Origin: Victivallales bacterium
GTDB taxonomy: Bacteria; Verrucomicrobiota; Lentisphaeria; Victivallales; GWF2-38-69
DNA: 58,334 bases
Direction: 5' to 3'
NCBI GenBank assembly: GCA_021733985.1
Contig: JAIPJT010000012.1
Coordinates: forward strand, 1-58,334
Shown here piece by piece: positions 7,426 through 17,256 of the stretch. Below the pieces are notes generated by a model. The model saw only the letters and a program-made list of their open reading frames with translations. It had not been told where the DNA came from and made no database searches. The stretch's first letter is position 1. Each line of letters starts with the position of its first letter. The translations under genes and the position numbers were made by a program.

Positions 7426-8514
7426 ATGAATAACTCATATATTGAAAAGATTTTTGCATATCTCCATCAAAACCCAGAAAAGGGATTCAAAGAGTATAAA
7501 ACATCTGAATATATTTCTGAAAAACTATTAGAAATGGGCTTTAAGGTTGAAAGAATTACCGGAACTGGAATAAAGGCTGTATATGATTCAGGTAAATCCG
7601 GTCCGAATTTTGCAGTTAGGGCAGATATAGACGCCCTTCCTTTTATTACAGAAAATAATACTGAAACAGTCATCCACGCCTGTGCACATGATGCACATAC
7701 CGCTATTGTACTGGCAGCAGCTAACAAAGCTCTAAGCGAAGGTATAAACAAAGGAAAACTGATACTTTTATTTCAACCCGGAGAAGAAACAGGACTCGGG
7801 GCTGAATCCCTGATAGAAACCGGAAAACTTAATGACATAGATGAACTTGTCGGTTTTCATCTGCGTCCCTTCGAAGAATTAAAACTCGGTGAAGCCACAC
7901 CGGCCCTTATCCATGGGGGCGGACACACTTTAACTGTGAAAGTAACCGGAAAAGCCACTCATGCTGCAAGGCCTCATCTGGGCGTAAGTTCTATTGATGC
8001 CGCAATTCTTGCAGCAAATGCAGTAAATAATATAAGGATAAATCCTTCATACCCCCATTCAATAAAACTTACACAGTTTAAATCTTTAAGTAATGCCGAC
8101 AATACCATTCCTGAAATAACAAATTTGTGCTTCGATATTAGAGCTTCACAAAACTCAATACTTGAACAACTTATAGATAAAGCTAAAACTGCAATAAAAA
8201 CAGCCGTCAAAAGCATAGGTGCCGAAGCCGAAATTGATGAATTCGGCACTCCGGCTGCGGATTATGACGAAGAATTAATAAATTCAGCGAAAGAGTCAAT
8301 CACAAAGGTACTCGGTAAATGCTGCGATATACACCGCACTAACGGATGTGATGATTTTCATCATTATACAAAAAAGCTGAAAATAAAAACAGCTTTCCTC
8401 GGTATAGGTGCCGATCTCAAGCCCGGACTGCATTCGCCGAATATGACTTTTAACCACAAAGCAATGGAGCATGGTAGAGATATTATTTCGGATATTATCA
8501 GCAGAAAATTATAA
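7426..8514 (+). CDS. M20-family amidohydrolase (N-acyl amino acid / hippurate hydrolase type)
   Basis: Zinc or manganese metallopeptidase that removes acyl groups from amino acids or cleaves aromatic amide conjugates in the cytoplasm. The 362 residues match the M20D group: metal ligands in CAHDAH (86-91), the catalytic glutamate pair in PGEE (118-121), a histidine near 145 (GFHLRP), and the terminal LHSPNM motif. The dimerisation domain with GGGHTLTVKVTGKATHAARP sits in the middle. It is followed 50 bases later by a sugar/carboxylate-type transporter, suggesting uptake and hydrolysis of one compound. The natural substrate cannot be told from sequence. Confidence 0.85.
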   Translation: MNNSYIEKIFAYLHQNPEKGFKEYKTSEYISEKLLEMGFKVERITGTGIKAVYDSGKSGPNFAVRADIDALPFITENNTETVIHACAHDAHTAIVLAAANKALSEGINKGKLILLFQPGEETGLGAESLIETGKLNDIDELVGFHLRPFEELKLGEATPALIHGGGHTLTVKVTGKATHAARPHLGVSSIDAAILAANAVNNIRINPSYPHSIKLTQFKSLSNADNTIPEITNLCFDIRASQNSILEQLIDKAKTAIKTAVKSIGAEAEIDEFGTPAADYDEELINSAKESITKVLGKCCDIHRTNGCDDFHHYTKKLKIKTAFLGIGADLKPGLHSPNMTFNHKAMEHGRDIISDIISRKL

Positions 8515-8564
8515 AAGTAGAGTTTTTCAGAAATATTTAAACAATAAAAGTAGGACATTTTACA

Positions 8565-9854
8565 ATGACAAACGAAAAAAGAGATTTTTTCAGAGTGTTA
8601 ATAGCATCATCAATTGGCGGTATAATGGAATTTTATGATTTTGTTCTGTTCATCCTGTTTGCCGGAATAATTTCTCAGGTGTTTATTTCACCGGAACAAA
8701 GCCCGTTTTTAGCCTTACTGATGACTTATACTATGTTTGCTGTAGGCTATTTCGTCAGGCCGCTTGGGTGTACAATACTTGCTCATTTTGGGGATAAGTA
8801 CGGGAGAAAGAAAATCTTTACTTTGACTGTATTTTTAATGGCTGTTCCAACTTTTCTTATAGGTGTTCTGCCTACCTACAGTCAGATAGGCCCCATGGCC
8901 ACAATTCTGCTTTTAATTTTACGTATATGCCAGGGATTGGCTGTAGGAGGAGAAATCCCCGGTTCCTCAACTTTTGTTTATGAACACATGGCAAATAACA
9001 GAAAAGCTATAGGGCTGTCATCTCTTTTCAGCGGCCTAGTAGGAGGAGTTTTGCTCGGGTCGCTTATCGGGGCCTTAATTACACATACAGTTTCCAAAGA
9101 AGTGTTAATAACATGGGGCTGGAGAATTCCTTTTCTTTTAGGCGGAGTAATGGGACTGATAGGGATTTATATAAGAACAAAACTTTCCGAATCACCGACA
9201 TTCAAAGCAATGGAAAAGTTTAAACAGCAGTCTAAGATGCCGTTTATTGAAGTTTTTAAAGAACATAAAACTTCATTGTTCTCCGGTATTTTCACAACCT
9301 TGTTTATAGCGTCCAGTTTTACTACCTTTTATATGTATACAACTTCATATATGACTAAAATTTTTCATTATAGTTACTCCTTAGTTTTAACATTCAATAC
9401 CCTGGGGCTTGTACTTTTCATCTTAAGTATGCTTATCTGGGCTGTTTTTATTGACAAGTACGCGATTAATATTAAAAAACCGTTTATTCTTTCCGGTTTA
9501 ACCGTAATTATTTTATCGATACCGTTTTTCATGATATTCAAAACTGAAAATAATTTATTAATAGCTTTAATGTATCTAATTTTTGCTGCCGGTTTCGGTC
9601 CCGGTGTAGGAATTTTCACCCTGCTGCTTACCAAATCATTTCCTGCAAAAGTTCGTTTTACCGGGGTAAGCATTTCATATAATGTATCTTTCGCTGTTTT
9701 CGGAGGATTAACTCCAATTATTAACTCTCTGTTATTTAAGAAATTCGGCGTAATCCAGGCCCCTGCATATTATGCTATTCTGGCTGCAATAATCGGCATT
9801 ATAGCATGTTTTACAACGAAATTTATTAATGAAGAAGAGAATCAAAAGATTTAA
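8565..9854 (+). CDS. MFS transporter, metabolite:H+ symporter (MHS) type
   Basis: Inner-membrane symporter with about 12 hydrophobic segments over 429 residues. The N-terminus GGIMEFYDFVLFILFAG is typical of the ProP/ShiA/KgtP subfamily, as are the loop motif FGDKYGRKK and the YFVRPLG stretch. Such proteins carry osmolytes, dicarboxylates or aromatic acids. Its position between an M20 amidohydrolase (50 bases upstream) and a small P-loop kinase (47 bases downstream) suggests co-expression. The particular substrate is not evident. Confidence 0.85.
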   Translation: MTNEKRDFFRVLIASSIGGIMEFYDFVLFILFAGIISQVFISPEQSPFLALLMTYTMFAVGYFVRPLGCTILAHFGDKYGRKKIFTLTVFLMAVPTFLIGVLPTYSQIGPMATILLLILRICQGLAVGGEIPGSSTFVYEHMANNRKAIGLSSLFSGLVGGVLLGSLIGALITHTVSKEVLITWGWRIPFLLGGVMGLIGIYIRTKLSESPTFKAMEKFKQQSKMPFIEVFKEHKTSLFSGIFTTLFIASSFTTFYMYTTSYMTKIFHYSYSLVLTFNTLGLVLFILSMLIWAVFIDKYAINIKKPFILSGLTVIILSIPFFMIFKTENNLLIALMYLIFAAGFGPGVGIFTLLLTKSFPAKVRFTGVSISYNVSFAVFGGLTPIINSLLFKKFGVIQAPAYYAILAAIIGIIACFTTKFINEEENQKI

Positions 9855-9901
9855 AAAACTAAGTAAAAACTTATTATGAATAATAAATACAATAGCCGAT
9901 A

Positions 9902-10390
9902 ATGAATGAAACGACCTGCACAATTTATGCAATATGCGGTCAGATAGGGGCCGGAAAAACAACCTTTGCAAGGAAGCTCGAAAAAGAAACCGGAGCCATT
10001 CGCTTCACCCCTGATGAATGGATACTTGAATTATTCAGTAAACTCCCTTCAAATGAAGAATTTGACGATTATTATTTCAGGTGCTGCAATATAGCCTGGA
10101 AAATAGCAGAAAATGTTTTAAAAAGAAAAATAAGCGTAATTCTTGATTTCGGTTTCTGGAAAAAAAGTGAAAGAGATAAATACTTCAATATCGCTTCTGA
10201 AAAAGGATGCAGTTTCAAGCTTTATCATGTACAATGCAATACAGAAGAAATAAAAGATAGACTGAAAACAAGGAATATCGAACAACAGGCAGGTTCTATT
10301 GTTATTGACGAAGAAGCTTTTGACTTTTTCTCACCGCAGTTCGAACCGCCAAATAAAAATGAAAAAGCAGAAATAATTGTTAATAGTTAA
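9902..10390 (+). CDS. Small P-loop kinase (AAA_33/zeta-like)
   Basis: A 162-residue nucleotide kinase-like protein. The Walker A motif GQIGAGKT (13-20) is clear, followed by the hydrophobic strand AIRFTPDEW, in which the aspartate sits where zeta-toxin and polynucleotide-kinase-like proteins hold their catalytic acid. A second strand ISVILDFGFW looks like Walker B. Proteins of this sort phosphorylate small metabolites, antibiotics or UDP-sugars. No antitoxin lies beside it, so a toxin role is not supported. It is placed between two transporters and may act on an imported compound. Confidence 0.7.
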   Translation: MNETTCTIYAICGQIGAGKTTFARKLEKETGAIRFTPDEWILELFSKLPSNEEFDDYYFRCCNIAWKIAENVLKRKISVILDFGFWKKSERDKYFNIASEKGCSFKLYHVQCNTEEIKDRLKTRNIEQQAGSIVIDEEAFDFFSPQFEPPNKNEKAEIIVNS

Positions 10391-10503
10391 TTGCTTAATT
10401 TTTAAAGGATTATGTCGATTGCGGTAATAGCAAAAAAGCAAGTTTGAGAATAAATTTATTATAAATCAGAACAAGAAACCATAAAAGAACAGGAGCAATA
10501 TAT

Positions 10504-11976
10504 ATGAAAAAATTTTCTGTGCCAAGCGCTTACACAATTGCAGTCATTTTCATTTTTCTGGCTGCGGCTCTGACCTGGATATTACCTTCAGGGAGTTACA
10601 ACTATAAAACAGAATCTACAGGGAAAGTAATTCCCGCCTCGAAAGTCAAATCTTATTCCGGTCCTGAAAGATTACTTCCCGTTCCGAATACCTATTCTAA
10701 AATAAAACCAAGCCATCAGGGAATAACAGACATTCTCCAGGCACCGATCAAAGGCTTTTACGGTTCTGTAAATATTGTCGCATTTATACTGTGTATAGGC
10801 GGATTTTTAGGAGTTATGAATTACACAAAAGCGCTTGATTCCGCAATTACAAATCTAATTCTTAAATTAAAAGGCAAGGAAAACTACTTAATAGCAGTTC
10901 TGACAATATTATTCGGGCTTGGCGGAGCATCTTTCGGTATGGCTGAAGAAACTTTCGCATTTTTCCCCCTTCTCATTCCAATATTGTTAATGGCCGGATA
11001 TGACACCTTTACAAGTATTCTGATTATTCTCCTCGGATCAGGTTTAGGCTGCCTTGCAAGTGTAGTAAACCCGTTTGCAGTAGGCATAGCAAGTAATTTT
11101 ATAGAAATCAGTATCGGAGACGGAATTGTTACCAGAATCATCCTCTTTGTTGTCTGTATTGCAACAGCCATAATCATAATACTCAGATATGCCGGCAAAG
11201 TAAAAAAAGATCCATCAAAATCAATTGTAGCAGATAAAAAAGAAGAACTTGAAGCTCACTTTTTACATAATAAAGACACTAATGATATACCTGAATTTAC
11301 AGTAAAAAGAAAAATCGCACTCACTATATTTATCGGCACATTTTTAGTTTATATTTATGCTGTAATACCGTTTTCAAGCTTAGGCTTGACTTTTATACCC
11401 AGTTTAGGCTGGTCATTTACACAAATGAGTACATGCTTTGTTACCAGTTCAGTCATCATGGGCCTTTGTTACAGAATGAGAGAAATTGAAATTATAGACA
11501 ATTTTCTTGCAGGTGCGAGAGATTTCCTGGGTGTAGCTATTATCATTGGTATAGCCAGAGGAATATCTATTATATTAATAAACGGCCTTATTATTGACAC
11601 TATACTGCACAGTTCAGTCGCTCTGATTAAAAGCTATTCTTCTTACACATGCCTGTCTCTTATATATTTTATGCATATAGTACTGTCTCTGTTTATAACT
11701 TCAACTTCAGGGCTTGCAACAATTACAATGCCTATCATGGGGCCGTTAGCTTCTTTTATACATATACCTAAAGACCTTGTGGTAACTGCTTATGCTACTG
11801 CATCAGGGCTGGTGAATATGTTCGCACCGACATCTGCAGTTGTCATGGGGTGTATAATTATCGGCAAAATACCTTACACAAGATTCTTAAAATACATTAT
11901 CCCTAAATGCCTGATTTTCTTTTTTATTACATTAGCTGTAATGTTAATCAGTTTATACGTAAAACTTCATTTCTAA
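10504..11976 (+). CDS. YfcC family transporter (C4-dicarboxylate/arginine-type carrier)
   Basis: A 490-residue inner-membrane protein with about 11-13 hydrophobic segments. It opens with FSVPSAYTIAVIFIFLAAALTWILPSG, which is the family hallmark, and carries the conserved segments GFLGVMNYTKALD, GASFGMAEETFAFFPLL and STSGLATITMPIMGPLASF. YfcC/DcuC-like proteins move arginine, ornithine, basic peptides or dicarboxylates in anaerobes. A strong AGGAG site precedes the ATG. The DEAD-box gene starts 13 bases after its stop, so the two are probably co-transcribed. Confidence 0.85.
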   Translation: MKKFSVPSAYTIAVIFIFLAAALTWILPSGSYNYKTESTGKVIPASKVKSYSGPERLLPVPNTYSKIKPSHQGITDILQAPIKGFYGSVNIVAFILCIGGFLGVMNYTKALDSAITNLILKLKGKENYLIAVLTILFGLGGASFGMAEETFAFFPLLIPILLMAGYDTFTSILIILLGSGLGCLASVVNPFAVGIASNFIEISIGDGIVTRIILFVVCIATAIIIILRYAGKVKKDPSKSIVADKKEELEAHFLHNKDTNDIPEFTVKRKIALTIFIGTFLVYIYAVIPFSSLGLTFIPSLGWSFTQMSTCFVTSSVIMGLCYRMREIEIIDNFLAGARDFLGVAIIIGIARGISIILINGLIIDTILHSSVALIKSYSSYTCLSLIYFMHIVLSLFITSTSGLATITMPIMGPLASFIHIPKDLVVTAYATASGLVNMFAPTSAVVMGCIIIGKIPYTRFLKYIIPKCLIFFFITLAVMLISLYVKLHF

Positions 11977-11989
11977 ACAGAAAGGATTC

Positions 11990-13318
11990 ATGAAAAAATT
12001 ATTAAAGTCAATATTCAGCATCAAAACCAGTAACAGCAAACAACCCTCTCTAAAACCCAAACCCTTAACCGCAAAAAACCCGAAACACAGGAAAAAATTC
12101 ACAAAACTGGACTTATCAGATGATATTTTAAAAGCACTGGAAGAACTTGGTTACAGGGAAATGACTCCTATACAGGAGCAGACATACCCTATTATCAGTT
12201 CCGGAAAAGATTTATGCGGCCTGGCAGAGACCGGATCAGGAAAAACTGCGGCATGTATAATTCCTGTTGTCCCAAAGATAGATCAGAATCTAAACTCACT
12301 GCAGGCCCTGATAGTCGTCCCCACCAGGGAGCTGTGTCTCCAGTATGTTACGGAAATAATGAACATATCAAAAAATACCGGCATTAAACCTTTTGCCGTA
12401 TACGGAGGTGCTGACAAAGAAATACAAACTGCAAAAATTAGACATGAAGTTCATATTCTCGTTGCCACGCCGGGCCGCCTTATAGACCTTATATATGACG
12501 GTGTCATAAATATGTCGGATATAAAATGCCTAATTCTTGACGAAGCGGACGAACTTCTCAACGAAGGATTCCTTGAAGATATTGAGTTTCTGATGTCATG
12601 CATTATAAATAAACACCAGACTTTAATGTTTTCAGCAACAATGCCTGAAGATATAAAAAAACTGGCTGACAAATACATGAATAAGCCTGAATTCATATCT
12701 CTGATCAGCGATACACCCACACCCAAATCTATAGAGCACCGTTTTGTATACCTTTCAAATCACCGAAAACATTCCAAATTCGCAGAACTGTTAAAAAATG
12801 AAGATATTGAACAGGCAATAATATTCAGTAATTCCCGTCTTTATGTGGATAAGCTTTTCAGAAACCTTAAGGGTAAGCTTGAAAAGCTTGAATACATACA
12901 TGGGGGCTTAAACCAGGATTTAAGATCCAGTATTTTCTGGAAGTTTAAAAATAAAAAAATCAAATATCTGATTACTACGGATGTAACAGGCCGCGGAGTT
13001 GATTTCTCACATGTGACACATATTTTCAACTGGGACATGCCTAAAACCGCCGAACAGTATACACACAGAACAGGTAGGACGGGCCGAATGGGAAAAGATG
13101 GCAAAGCAATAACTTTTGTTACCCAGAAAGATATTTTTACACTGAAAAAGATATTAAGCATAAAGGATATTAAGCCTGTATGGCTCGGTCATAATCCCCT
13201 GTTGTCCAATGTAACTGACCGACAACAGAATATGAAGAATAAAAAGTATAAAAATTATAAAAACAGAAAGAATAAACAGCAATCCGGACAGAATAAGCAT
13301 AAACCGGCAGGTAAATGA
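11990..13318 (+). CDS. DEAD-box ATP-dependent RNA helicase
   Basis: Unwinds RNA duplexes, typically in ribosome assembly or RNA decay. Motifs in order: Q-motif region F..LDLSDDILKALEELGY, Walker A AETGSGKT (79-86), PTREL (111-115), TPGR (160-163), DEAD (184-187), SAT (215-217), and HRTGRTGR in the second RecA domain. The lysine-rich N-terminal 35 residues and C-terminal basic tail (KNKKYKNYKNRKNKQQ) would bind RNA non-specifically. At 442 residues it is a compact RhlE/CshA-like form. It overlaps the next gene by four bases (ATGA), indicating translational coupling with the radical-SAM/methyltransferase fusion. Confidence 0.95.
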   Translation: MKKLLKSIFSIKTSNSKQPSLKPKPLTAKNPKHRKKFTKLDLSDDILKALEELGYREMTPIQEQTYPIISSGKDLCGLAETGSGKTAACIIPVVPKIDQNLNSLQALIVVPTRELCLQYVTEIMNISKNTGIKPFAVYGGADKEIQTAKIRHEVHILVATPGRLIDLIYDGVINMSDIKCLILDEADELLNEGFLEDIEFLMSCIINKHQTLMFSATMPEDIKKLADKYMNKPEFISLISDTPTPKSIEHRFVYLSNHRKHSKFAELLKNEDIEQAIIFSNSRLYVDKLFRNLKGKLEKLEYIHGGLNQDLRSSIFWKFKNKKIKYLITTDVTGRGVDFSHVTHIFNWDMPKTAEQYTHRTGRTGRMGKDGKAITFVTQKDIFTLKKILSIKDIKPVWLGHNPLLSNVTDRQQNMKNKKYKNYKNRKNKQQSGQNKHKPAGK

Positions 13319-15222
13319 GTAAACCCCATATCCCTTATTACAGCTTTAAAGAATATCTACTGGATTATTACAATGCTTCTTTTTACAGAGTTCCTATTGA
13401 CCTGTCATTGTCATGTCCGCACAAAACAACAAAATCGGACGGTTGTATTTTCTGTGCAGAGGATGGTGCACGGGCAGTGCACCTCTCTAAACATTTAAAT
13501 CTCAGGCAGCAGGTTAAAGACGGGATAAATTATATTGAAAAAAGATACAGTGCAAAGGGCAATTACATTGCATATATCCAATCATATACCGGAACTAATT
13601 CGGATGTAGATACGTTAAGGAAACTTTACTATGAGGTCCTTAAACACGCTGATTTTAAAATATTAATTATATCTACAAGACCTGACTGTCTGCCGGAAGA
13701 TGTATTAGATCTTTTATCCGAGCTTAATAATATATATGAACTCTGGATAGAGCTTGGTGTCCAATCTGCAAATGATACGACGTTGCAGAAAATAAACAGA
13801 GGACACGACTTTAAAGCAGTTCGGGATTCCTCAATTAAACTTAATTCACGCGGCATTAAAACCGTTGCACATATTATACTTGGACTCCCGGATGAAACAT
13901 ATAAGAACTACCGCTGCACAGTACAGCAAATAAACGATCTGCCATTCTATGCCTATAAAATCCATAATCTGCTTATCCTGAAAAAATCACCCCTTGCCCG
14001 CTTATACAGCAAAGCAAATATATCGAAAAAGAACGGCGATATATTTATTCCTGAAATTGGAACGGTTAAACTGATGAATGAATTCGAATATGCCGGAATA
14101 ATTATAGATTTGATCAGAAGGATACCTGAAAATCGCCCCCTGCTCAGACTTACTGCCGACGCTGATGAAAAAAATATTATCGGCCCTAAATGGCAGCTGT
14201 CAAAGGGTCAGTTTATAGAACTTGTGAAAAATACTATGATTGATAACGGGTTCAGGCAGGGTGACCTGGTACGGAATATAGGTAAAGCCGGGGACTATGA
14301 TCAGAATAAAGAGAAAGAAAAAAGCTTAGGCCGGGACAATGATCGTGCCTGTTGTAAAATGGGAGAAACGGAAAACTGCATCAGTACCCCCCTCGCCTAT
14401 CTCAGGATAAAAACTGACGATGATTCCTACACTTTTTATAATCCAGTATACAAAGAAAATTATCACTCGCTTGCCGGAGCCGTCTCAGAAGCAGAATACA
14501 AGTTTATAATTCCGTCAAAATTAAAGGAAAGATTACTTCGGACAGATAAAGTTAAAGTTATGGATATAGGATTCGGGCTCGGTTACAATGCTTTATCAAC
14601 TCTGAAAACCTCCATCTCATACGGAACTAACCTTTCTATTACTTCATTTGAGTCTGACATTAATACTCTTAACATGGCGTTAAACCTTTATTCACTAAAT
14701 ACAATTGAACATATTATACTTTCAACTTTATCAGAAAAATATTTATGGGAAAACGGTAAAAATAAATTAAGACTGATTATAGGTGATGCCAGAGAAAAAA
14801 TTGCCGACTATCCAGAAAATGATTATGACATTATATTCCTGGATGCCTTTTCTCCCCGGAAAAATCCTGAACTCTGGACTTACGATTTTATAAGAATACT
14901 ATCCAGTAAAATAAAACAAAACGGCATTCTTGTAACTTATTCGTCCGCTTACCCCGTTAGAGGAGCAATGCTCAGATGCGGATTTTATGTTGGGACTACT
15001 AAACCTTTCGGCAGAAGAAAAGGCGGCACGACCGCCTCAAAACAAAAATCCAACATTGAATTTCAACTGCCGGTAAAAGAGTATAATATTATAAAAAAGT
15101 CTACAGCCGGGACACCGTTCAGAGACCCGGAATTAAAACTTCCCGGCAAAAAAATACTCTCCGATAGAGATAAACTTGTCAGAAAACTTCGCTTAAAAGG
15201 CATCCCGAAATGGTATAGATAG
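13315..15222 (+). CDS. Fusion of YtqA/YhcC-type radical SAM protein with MnmC2/MnmD-type tRNA methyltransferase
   Basis: The 635-residue protein has two domains. Residues 1-310 form a radical SAM domain of the TIGR01212 type: iron-sulfur cysteines C34, C44 and C47 in a CPHKTTKSDGCIFC pattern, then VAHIILGLPDETY. Residues about 355-600 match the MnmC2 (DUF752) methyltransferase: SAM-binding DIGFGLGYN (417-425), E446, D491, and the FLDAFSPRKNP signature (508-518). In Escherichia coli, MnmC2 is fused to an FAD oxidase and makes mnm5U at the tRNA wobble position; in Bacillus, the radical SAM protein YtqA acts earlier on the same route. This suggests a single-chain version, which is inference. A 45-residue charged linker separates the domains. 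Coupled by ATGA overlap to the helicase. Confidence 0.85.
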   Translation: MSKPHIPYYSFKEYLLDYYNASFYRVPIDLSLSCPHKTTKSDGCIFCAEDGARAVHLSKHLNLRQQVKDGINYIEKRYSAKGNYIAYIQSYTGTNSDVDTLRKLYYEVLKHADFKILIISTRPDCLPEDVLDLLSELNNIYELWIELGVQSANDTTLQKINRGHDFKAVRDSSIKLNSRGIKTVAHIILGLPDETYKNYRCTVQQINDLPFYAYKIHNLLILKKSPLARLYSKANISKKNGDIFIPEIGTVKLMNEFEYAGIIIDLIRRIPENRPLLRLTADADEKNIIGPKWQLSKGQFIELVKNTMIDNGFRQGDLVRNIGKAGDYDQNKEKEKSLGRDNDRACCKMGETENCISTPLAYLRIKTDDDSYTFYNPVYKENYHSLAGAVSEAEYKFIIPSKLKERLLRTDKVKVMDIGFGLGYNALSTLKTSISYGTNLSITSFESDINTLNMALNLYSLNTIEHIILSTLSEKYLWENGKNKLRLIIGDAREKIADYPENDYDIIFLDAFSPRKNPELWTYDFIRILSSKIKQNGILVTYSSAYPVRGAMLRCGFYVGTTKPFGRRKGGTTASKQKSNIEFQLPVKEYNIIKKSTAGTPFRDPELKLPGKKILSDRDKLVRKLRLKGIPKWYR

Positions 15223-15366
15223 GAATAGTGGGGTCGGTTTAAAAGTTGATAGGTAAAATGTGGTATGCAAAAGCGTATTTGTGTGAAATGAGAAAAAACA
15301 TTTTCCCATAACAAATAATGCTGTTGCATCGACACACCAAGTTTCAGAATGCAGCCACTATACCGG

Positions 15367-17256
15367 TTATCTGTTTAAGCTGCCGGTTTCCATAAAAGTT
15401 TCATAATCTTCTACAGTCCCTTCGTCAAGACAGCATTCTATTATATCGCGCCCAGTTTTATCCAGATCAGGCTGTAAATATTTTTTTAATTCGTTATGGA
15501 AAAAGTCAGTTAGTTGTTTAGCCCCAATATCAAAGGTTTTCTTTCCTATTTCCGGCTGTGTGTCAACCTGAAGGAACCATCTGGGGATTATATGTCCTTC
15601 AATCCTCATGTTTTGCATTGAATATCCAAGTAGCGGACATCTTGAAGGTACGATCTGTTCTCTTTTGAATTTTGCATGCCCACGGCGCGCGAGGTAATCA
15701 CGTACAAGCCATTGCGGCATAAAACCTGTCTTCCATGCTCCTATATGCTGATTTGGTATTAATACATACAGAGTATGCGGAGTTTCAGTCAACTGTTTTA
15801 AAAGCAGGTTGGCCTGAGCAACTTTTTTACCGGGGGTAAAAGGCCAGTAACTGCCGACGCCCTCACTACTCATATTCCCATCATCTACAATGCTTGGATT
15901 TGCATACCCTCTTGGCGCGACGAGTCTCCAAAGCCATGCAAGAGAAGGCGGCAAAATATGCATCAGTCCAAGAATTCCATAGCTTGGACTATCTGAAGTA
16001 CACAAAGGAGTTCTTACTCCAAAAGAGCGGATATCAACCTGTACTTCTCCATCCACACAGTCCGGTACAATATGCCTTGGTATTACAACCCTTGGATTTG
16101 GACAGCGCTGGCCCGGTGCATCCTGTATGTGTTCCCATATCAATGCAGTCCCTCCGGTTACAGTGTCTATATTCAGAAACAGCTGAGATTCTTTGGGATG
16201 GATAGTCAGGTGCTCCAGGTCCGGATCGGTACCATATTCGGTAATGTGGTCTACTCGAACAAACCAGGCATCTTCAGCATCGACCAGTGTTAGTTTCCCG
16301 TTGTTTTTCTGGATTTTTGGATGGCATAAACCCATATCGTCACAGACAGGATTAAGATCGCATGTTCTCGGTATTTCCAAATGCCTTTTTTCGCCGGTAA
16401 CAGCATTTTGTCCAATCAGAAGCCTGCCGTCAAGCAGTCGGTGAGGCTGCTGCAGCATTTCGCTTTTTCCGCCTCCGCTTGCTCCTTCATGCATAAAAGT
16501 TACAGTGTTATCATATGGTGTTACTACCTGAACTGCAGAGCAGTGAGCCGTAACCCAGCCTTCCTGTTCTCCTAATTCAATAAGGGCTCCGTATACACCT
16601 TTCTTTGCACTCGGGCCAGGATAAAGATTATAAGAAAATATTTCATGTATTTCACCTCTGTCATGAACTACTGCCTGTTTGCCTTCAAAATGTGTATGTC
16701 TAAAGGGAGGAGCCACATAGATTATAGTTTTCGGATCAAAAGTTCTATCTATGCTTTTTATATCAATAATGCCCTGAAGCAGCCCCAGGCCGAAAGCAAA
16801 AAAACCGGCATTGGCGGGACAGATCGCCAATGCATCAACTCCAAGGCCGGGCTGCCCCATTTCAAAACAGAAAACTGCAAGTTCCTGTTTTTTTAGCCAG
16901 CTATAGGTTTCAGCCTTTAAATCCGAAAAATCGTATTTATATTTATCAATAAATCGTGGCTTGTCAGAAGGCTTGTTATCCGCAATAACCATGCATTCAG
17001 GATCTCTCCTGCGCATGTATGCTTCTCTATAATTTGCAACAACACCGTTCCTTACACGTGAGACATCCACTTCATCAACAATTCTCCCGCTTGGAAGCTT
17101 ATATGTAACTGTTGCAGTCTGTACGTATTTACTTACACATGCCAAATCTTCAAGTTCAGATATATTTGATGCTACTGACACCCTTGGCGCACTTCTCAAA
17201 ATATCTTCAAGCTCCTCTGTTAAATTTGCCAATTCTAAAAATTTCTCTATCTGCAT
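15367..17256 (-). CDS. DUF4914 family protein with PEPCK-like P-loop
   Basis: A 629-residue cytoplasmic protein that I recognise as DUF4914, whose core resembles PEP carboxykinase. The glycine-rich loop GASGGGKS (258-265) would bind nucleotide. Other conserved stretches are YMRRRDPECMVIADNKPSDKPRF (80-102), PPFRHTHFEGKQ (183-194) and YNLYPGPSAKKGVYG (209-223). Biochemical function is not established, so no symbol is given. It differs from classical GTP-PEPCK, which has a different kinase loop. The ATG follows GAGG in the leader. A structured RNA with a terminator lies 157 bases or more upstream, between this gene and the dehydrogenase gene, and may control it. Confidence 0.8.
   Translation of the reverse strand: MQIEKFLELANLTEELEDILRSAPRVSVASNISELEDLACVSKYVQTATVTYKLPSGRIVDEVDVSRVRNGVVANYREAYMRRRDPECMVIADNKPSDKPRFIDKYKYDFSDLKAETYSWLKKQELAVFCFEMGQPGLGVDALAICPANAGFFAFGLGLLQGIIDIKSIDRTFDPKTIIYVAPPFRHTHFEGKQAVVHDRGEIHEIFSYNLYPGPSAKKGVYGALIELGEQEGWVTAHCSAVQVVTPYDNTVTFMHEGASGGGKSEMLQQPHRLLDGRLLIGQNAVTGEKRHLEIPRTCDLNPVCDDMGLCHPKIQKNNGKLTLVDAEDAWFVRVDHITEYGTDPDLEHLTIHPKESQLFLNIDTVTGGTALIWEHIQDAPGQRCPNPRVVIPRHIVPDCVDGEVQVDIRSFGVRTPLCTSDSPSYGILGLMHILPPSLAWLWRLVAPRGYANPSIVDDGNMSSEGVGSYWPFTPGKKVAQANLLLKQLTETPHTLYVLIPNQHIGAWKTGFMPQWLVRDYLARRGHAKFKREQIVPSRCPLLGYSMQNMRIEGHIIPRWFLQVDTQPEIGKKTFDIGAKQLTDFFHNELKKYLQPDLDKTGRDIIECCLDEGTVEDYETFMETGSLNR

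Noticed and set aside
9902-10390. Zeta-type toxin
   Set aside because: The P-loop is similar, but there is no epsilon-like antitoxin gene next to it and the protein is short; called only a small P-loop kinase.
15367-17256. GTP-type PEP carboxykinase
   Set aside because: The glycine-rich loop and flanking motifs differ from PckG and agree with DUF4914.
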